Origin: Prevotella sp.
Lineage (GTDB): Bacteria > Bacteroidota > Bacteroidia > Bacteroidales > Bacteroidaceae
Direction of reading: 5' to 3'
Length of the DNA stretch: 42,261 nt
Assembly: GCA_017960525.1 (NCBI GenBank)
Contig: JAGCZA010000103.1
Span: 1-42,261 of the forward strand
A program made the translations under genes and the position numbers. The notes under the pieces are model-generated. The model ran no database searches. It was not told where the DNA came from and saw only the letters and a program-made list of their open reading frames with translations. Within the stretch, counting starts at the first letter, position 1. Each line of letters starts with the position of its first letter. Of this stretch, positions 39,431 to 42,261 are shown one piece after another.

Positions 39431-41109
39431 TTTACCAAGAATTTCTTGCCGTCCCTGATGTAGAATCCGGGCTTGAGGCTGCCTGTGACTATCCGCCCGC
39501 TGAGGTCGTAGATGGGAGTTGCCTCCTGGGAAATAGTGGGAGTTTGGACGCTCAACTGGTCGAAATAGGACTGCTTGTAGAAGAGTGGCAACCGGGTGGT
39601 GTCGATGAAATGCATTCGCTGGCGAATCCAGTTACAGATGTAGGCATACTCGGTGGTGAAATCGATGTCGTCGCCCCAGACATCACTGTCGCCGCTCCAT
39701 TTGGCTTCCTCGCGAGCAGCAGCACCACTATTCTTGGCGGCCTGAAAGTAATAGGTGACAATGGCTATGATGCTGTCGGTGTGGAGGGGCTGGCCTGGCT
39801 GTCTGAGTTGGGCATAGCGGCTGTTCAGTTGGCCCAAATAGTCGTTGAAATTGTCGCGGAAGAAGCGGTAGGTGAGTGCCAGTTCGAAGTCGAGTTTGAA
39901 GTCTGGTGAGTTGAAGTATCCTTCTTCCGTCTCCCTGATGAGTTGTCCGCCCCATCGCTGTCCGAAGGTGGCATCGAGGTCCCAGGGTACAGGTGTCAGG
40001 CACTTGGTGGCTGTCTTGTCGTAGACGGCCCAGTACATATTTTTCCCTGAATTGTCGACGGCATTGACTACATTGAAGAAGATGTTATAGTCTATGACAA
40101 CGGGGATGTCGAAGTAGTCGGCTATGTGTTGCTGGAACGCCTCGTCGGTGCTGTTGCACGCAAAGTTGTTTGATGTGACGAGCGGCAGCCAGTCCACGGT
40201 GTCGTTGTCCGAAAGGTCGGGGTATTTGCTTTCATAGCCGAAGAAAGTTTCCTTGGTGTTGTCGTAAGTGTCAAAGAAGTCGAACATCCGGGTTTTGTCC
40301 CAGTTGATTGCTTTATACAGGCATCCACGTATCTCTCCTGTCTTCTGGTCAATCTTCTTCAGTTTTAATTGTTTGCGGTCGACAAATTCGGAGAGGTTGT
40401 AGAGTCCGCGCCATTCGTTCTGAAGAAACACCTCTACGAGCGCTCCCCTGACGCCATTGAGGGCCTTTGGTTCCTGTTCGGCGTAATAAGGTTTGCTGGC
40501 CATTTTGTTCCAGAGGTCAAAAGCAATGCGGTTGCGCATACGGAACACGTCAGGCTGTCCGGCATCGAGCATCCAGTTATTGTCGTTGCGAAGTCCGAGC
40601 AGACGATGGTCTTCTGTGAATTTCACCTTATAGTTGCGCTTGTGCTTGCCTTCAACATTGGTGGTGCCTCCACGCCACTTGATATTGGCTGTAAGGGTAT
40701 CGGTCCTGGCCGAATCGGGGTGTGAAAAGAGGAAAAGTCCTGTCTGGTAGTCGTAGCCAAACTCTCCCAGCAGTTGTACGATGGGCAGGAAGGTGAACCG
40801 AAGTGTGGCTTGGCGTGTGTCACCATCGTTGTTGGTGAGGGTGATGTGCCATTCGCTTTCAGCCGTCAAATTGCTGAATGTGACGGCCGTGGGCTGCCTG
40901 GTGATGGTTGTGCCGATGTTTGCCTCGCTCCATCCTTCTTCGGTCTGCACCTGGAGGGTCGCGTCGGTATTAAAAAACTGTTCCGGCACGGTGGCCAGCA
41001 TTGTGTTGGTAAGCGTGTCTAATGAGACGTGACGACCGTCAATCTTAATTTGCGCCAATGAAGATATGGTGCAAAGCAAGGCTACAATAGTTAGGGTTTC
41101 TTTTCTCAT
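39427..41109 (-). CDS. CotH kinase-family secreted protein (560 aa)
   Basis: Signal peptide MRKETLTIVALLCTISSLA. A beta-rich N-terminal region (~20-125) precedes the CotH domain (~140-460): IKWRGGTTNVEGKHKRNYKV, NWMLDAGQPDVFRMRNRIAF, GALVEVFLQNEWRGLYNLSE and PVPWDLDATFGQRW (acidic metal site). The family includes atypical secreted protein kinases; whether this one phosphorylates a protein is not known. A C-terminal tail, YDLSGRIVTGSLKPGFYIRD and GKKFLVK, resembles a type IX-secretion-like sorting tail. It overlaps both neighbours by 4 nt. Confidence 0.9.
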   Translation of the reverse strand: MRKETLTIVALLCTISSLAQIKIDGRHVSLDTLTNTMLATVPEQFFNTDATLQVQTEEGWSEANIGTTITRQPTAVTFSNLTAESEWHITLTNNDGDTRQATLRFTFLPIVQLLGEFGYDYQTGLFLFSHPDSARTDTLTANIKWRGGTTNVEGKHKRNYKVKFTEDHRLLGLRNDNNWMLDAGQPDVFRMRNRIAFDLWNKMASKPYYAEQEPKALNGVRGALVEVFLQNEWRGLYNLSEFVDRKQLKLKKIDQKTGEIRGCLYKAINWDKTRMFDFFDTYDNTKETFFGYESKYPDLSDNDTVDWLPLVTSNNFACNSTDEAFQQHIADYFDIPVVIDYNIFFNVVNAVDNSGKNMYWAVYDKTATKCLTPVPWDLDATFGQRWGGQLIRETEEGYFNSPDFKLDFELALTYRFFRDNFNDYLGQLNSRYAQLRQPGQPLHTDSIIAIVTYYFQAAKNSGAAAREEAKWSGDSDVWGDDIDFTTEYAYICNWIRQRMHFIDTTRLPLFYKQSYFDQLSVQTPTISQEATPIYDLSGRIVTGSLKPGFYIRDGKKFLVK

Positions 41110-42261
41110 TGCTGCTGGTGTAATGTTTGAGTAATTTGACGGTTATAGATGGTGAGGCTGTCGCTACGGTGACCCACTACCCACACTGCCTCGTAGCCTG
41201 CCTCCAAAGCATTCTTGGCAAGTGCATCGACGACTTGCGGGTCGTAGTGGGTTAGTGTCGTTTCGGCTATATCGGTCTTCCAGGAGTAGTGACTGTAATG
41301 GCGAACTGACAATCCCCAGGCAAAAGCATCGACAGGTCGAACACAGAAATTGGAGTAGCGAGGTTCGGCCTCATCGTCGATATTGATGCAGAAAACGCGC
41401 TCCAAGGGCTTCTCTGCCGTGCTGATGGCCTGCATGGCAAGCGACTTGCCCAATAAGCCCGACTGGCGTGCGGCCTGATGGTGGTGCAGGTCGGTAAAAA
41501 TGGCTGCAGCCATAAACAGGAAGACGGAGATTACAAATCCCCTTGAGCAGAGGGGTGAAGGTTGGGAAAGCAGACAGGCCACAATGATGGCAGCCATAGA
41601 GAGGGCGGCGTAATTGTGCATAATGCTCACTACGGTCAACAAATGGGGTGAGACGAGGATGAAGAAACACGCCAACAGGAGCAGTAAGCGGCGTGTCAGC
41701 AGCATACGCCAACGGCTGGCCAGAAAGAGCAGGAAAGGCAGGGCCATCAATACGGTGACGGCCACTATGGTGAGATTGCGTGTGGGTGGATAGACAGCAC
41801 TCATATAGTCGAGTGGCACCCAGGTGTAGGCCAACACTTGCACCAAATCCTTCAGATGGCTCAAGGGCGTGGTCTGCACATATTCATCTGGATAATCTAT
41901 CGGTGCGATGCCGGAATGGATGAGGAGTGTCAGCACTACAAAATAGGCAACGGCCAACAACAAACCCTTACCAATATCACGTGCAGTCTGGCGAAGGGAG
42001 GTCAGACCGAAGGCGAAAGCTAAAACAGGCGGCACCACAGCCCAAGCCAGTCCGTTCTCTTTCGACAGGGCAGCCATTGCCACACAAACCAGCCAGAGGT
42101 GCTTAGGAAATGAGTGGTGGGAGAGGTATGCCCACAATGCCATCAGCCCCCAGGACTGCGCAAAGGTCTGGTTCAAGCCATCGCATGCCAGCGTGACACC
42201 CAATGTTGCGGGCGAAAAGAAAAAGAAAAGGGTGGCAATGTTGGTGGCCATCACTCCAAAT
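41106..42261 (-). CDS. Polytopic membrane protein, GT-C-like, N-terminus beyond the window
   Basis: The frame is open to the right edge, so the start is missing; at least 382 residues are present. About eight membrane helices are followed by a C-terminal soluble domain (~130 residues: FCINIDDEAEPRYSNFCVRP, YDPQVVDALAKNALEAGYEA). SKENGLAWAVVPPVLAFAF resembles the SKE(N)G signature of GT-C glycosyltransferases/TMTC-type proteins. The layout parallels the DUF6056-like protein at 35677-37320. It is the first visible gene of the leftward run with CotH and the acyltransferase. A weak relative of the GGATTTGCAATC repeat (41528-41549) lies inside it. Confidence 0.7.
   Translation of the reverse strand, partial: FGVMATNIATLFFFFSPATLGVTLACDGLNQTFAQSWGLMALWAYLSHHSFPKHLWLVCVAMAALSKENGLAWAVVPPVLAFAFGLTSLRQTARDIGKGLLLAVAYFVVLTLLIHSGIAPIDYPDEYVQTTPLSHLKDLVQVLAYTWVPLDYMSAVYPPTRNLTIVAVTVLMALPFLLFLASRWRMLLTRRLLLLLACFFILVSPHLLTVVSIMHNYAALSMAAIIVACLLSQPSPLCSRGFVISVFLFMAAAIFTDLHHHQAARQSGLLGKSLAMQAISTAEKPLERVFCINIDDEAEPRYSNFCVRPVDAFAWGLSVRHYSHYSWKTDIAETTLTHYDPQVVDALAKNALEAGYEAVWVVGHRSDSLTIYNRQITQTLHQQQ

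Overview
The window looks like a chromosomal segment from a Bacteroidales bacterium, most likely Prevotella or Segatella. The reasons are the recurring promoter core TAnnTTTG with an upstream TTTG/TTG about 19-21 nt away, lipoproteins with short lipoboxes, DUF4230 pairs, secreted proteins ending in a short glycine/arginine-rich tail with a C-terminal lysine, and many short palindromic or tandem repeats of the kind seen in this order. The 13-42 kb part is conserved, fairly GC-rich chromosome; the 1-9 kb part is visibly AT-richer and accessory.

Layout. 0.1-1.3 kb: a small ORF beside an IS30-family insertion sequence. 1.3-8.9 kb: an accessory island read leftward. It holds an XRE regulator, three proteins with WG-like or unknown sequence, two small lipoproteins, a SanA-like membrane protein and a DUF1016/PDDEXK nuclease. 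It is bracketed by two ~86-bp promoter-bearing direct repeats. A truncated HTH regulator with a structured leader sits at its right edge. 8.9-12.9 kb: a 1,328-aa SNF2-type helicase. 13-14.5 kb: rhamnulokinase. 14.6-17 kb: a repeat-rich scar with a broken AAA ATPase (in-frame TGA inside Walker A) and a broken UmuD/S24 peptidase, lying between two copies of the lpd 3' end. 17-23.3 kb: a complete leftward glycine-cleavage operon, lplA-gcvT-gcvH-gcvPA-gcvPB-lpd. 23.4-24.7 kb: two Spy/CpxP-like periplasmic protein genes with matching ECF-sigma-like promoters. 24.8-29.3 kb: a rightward operon DUF4230-DUF4230-clpS-clpA-aat, i.e. the bacterial N-degron pathway minus ClpP. 29.4-31.2 kb: an outer-membrane barrel overlapping an anaerobic sulfatase-maturase-like radical SAM gene. 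31.3-42.3 kb: metY followed by a surface/envelope cluster (glycosyltransferases, one fused to a LysM glucosaminidase, a secreted tyrosine phosphatase, DUF6056-like and GT-C-like membrane proteins, an acyltransferase and a CotH-family protein).

The most unusual property is the density of small repeats and how often they lie inside reading frames. Seven-base-period repeats supply the C-terminus and stop of the helicase, insertions in GcvPA, ClpA and the radical SAM enzyme, the signal peptide of a DUF4230 lipoprotein, and the junction of a glycosyltransferase-glucosaminidase fusion. Other palindromic repeat families sit inside the DUF1016 nuclease, the phosphatase, the DUF6056-like protein and a glycosyltransferase. 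No complete novel defence system is obvious; the WG/XRE/lipoprotein island and the coding repeat families are the best candidates for undescribed biology. All family calls come from reading motifs by eye; no database search was run.
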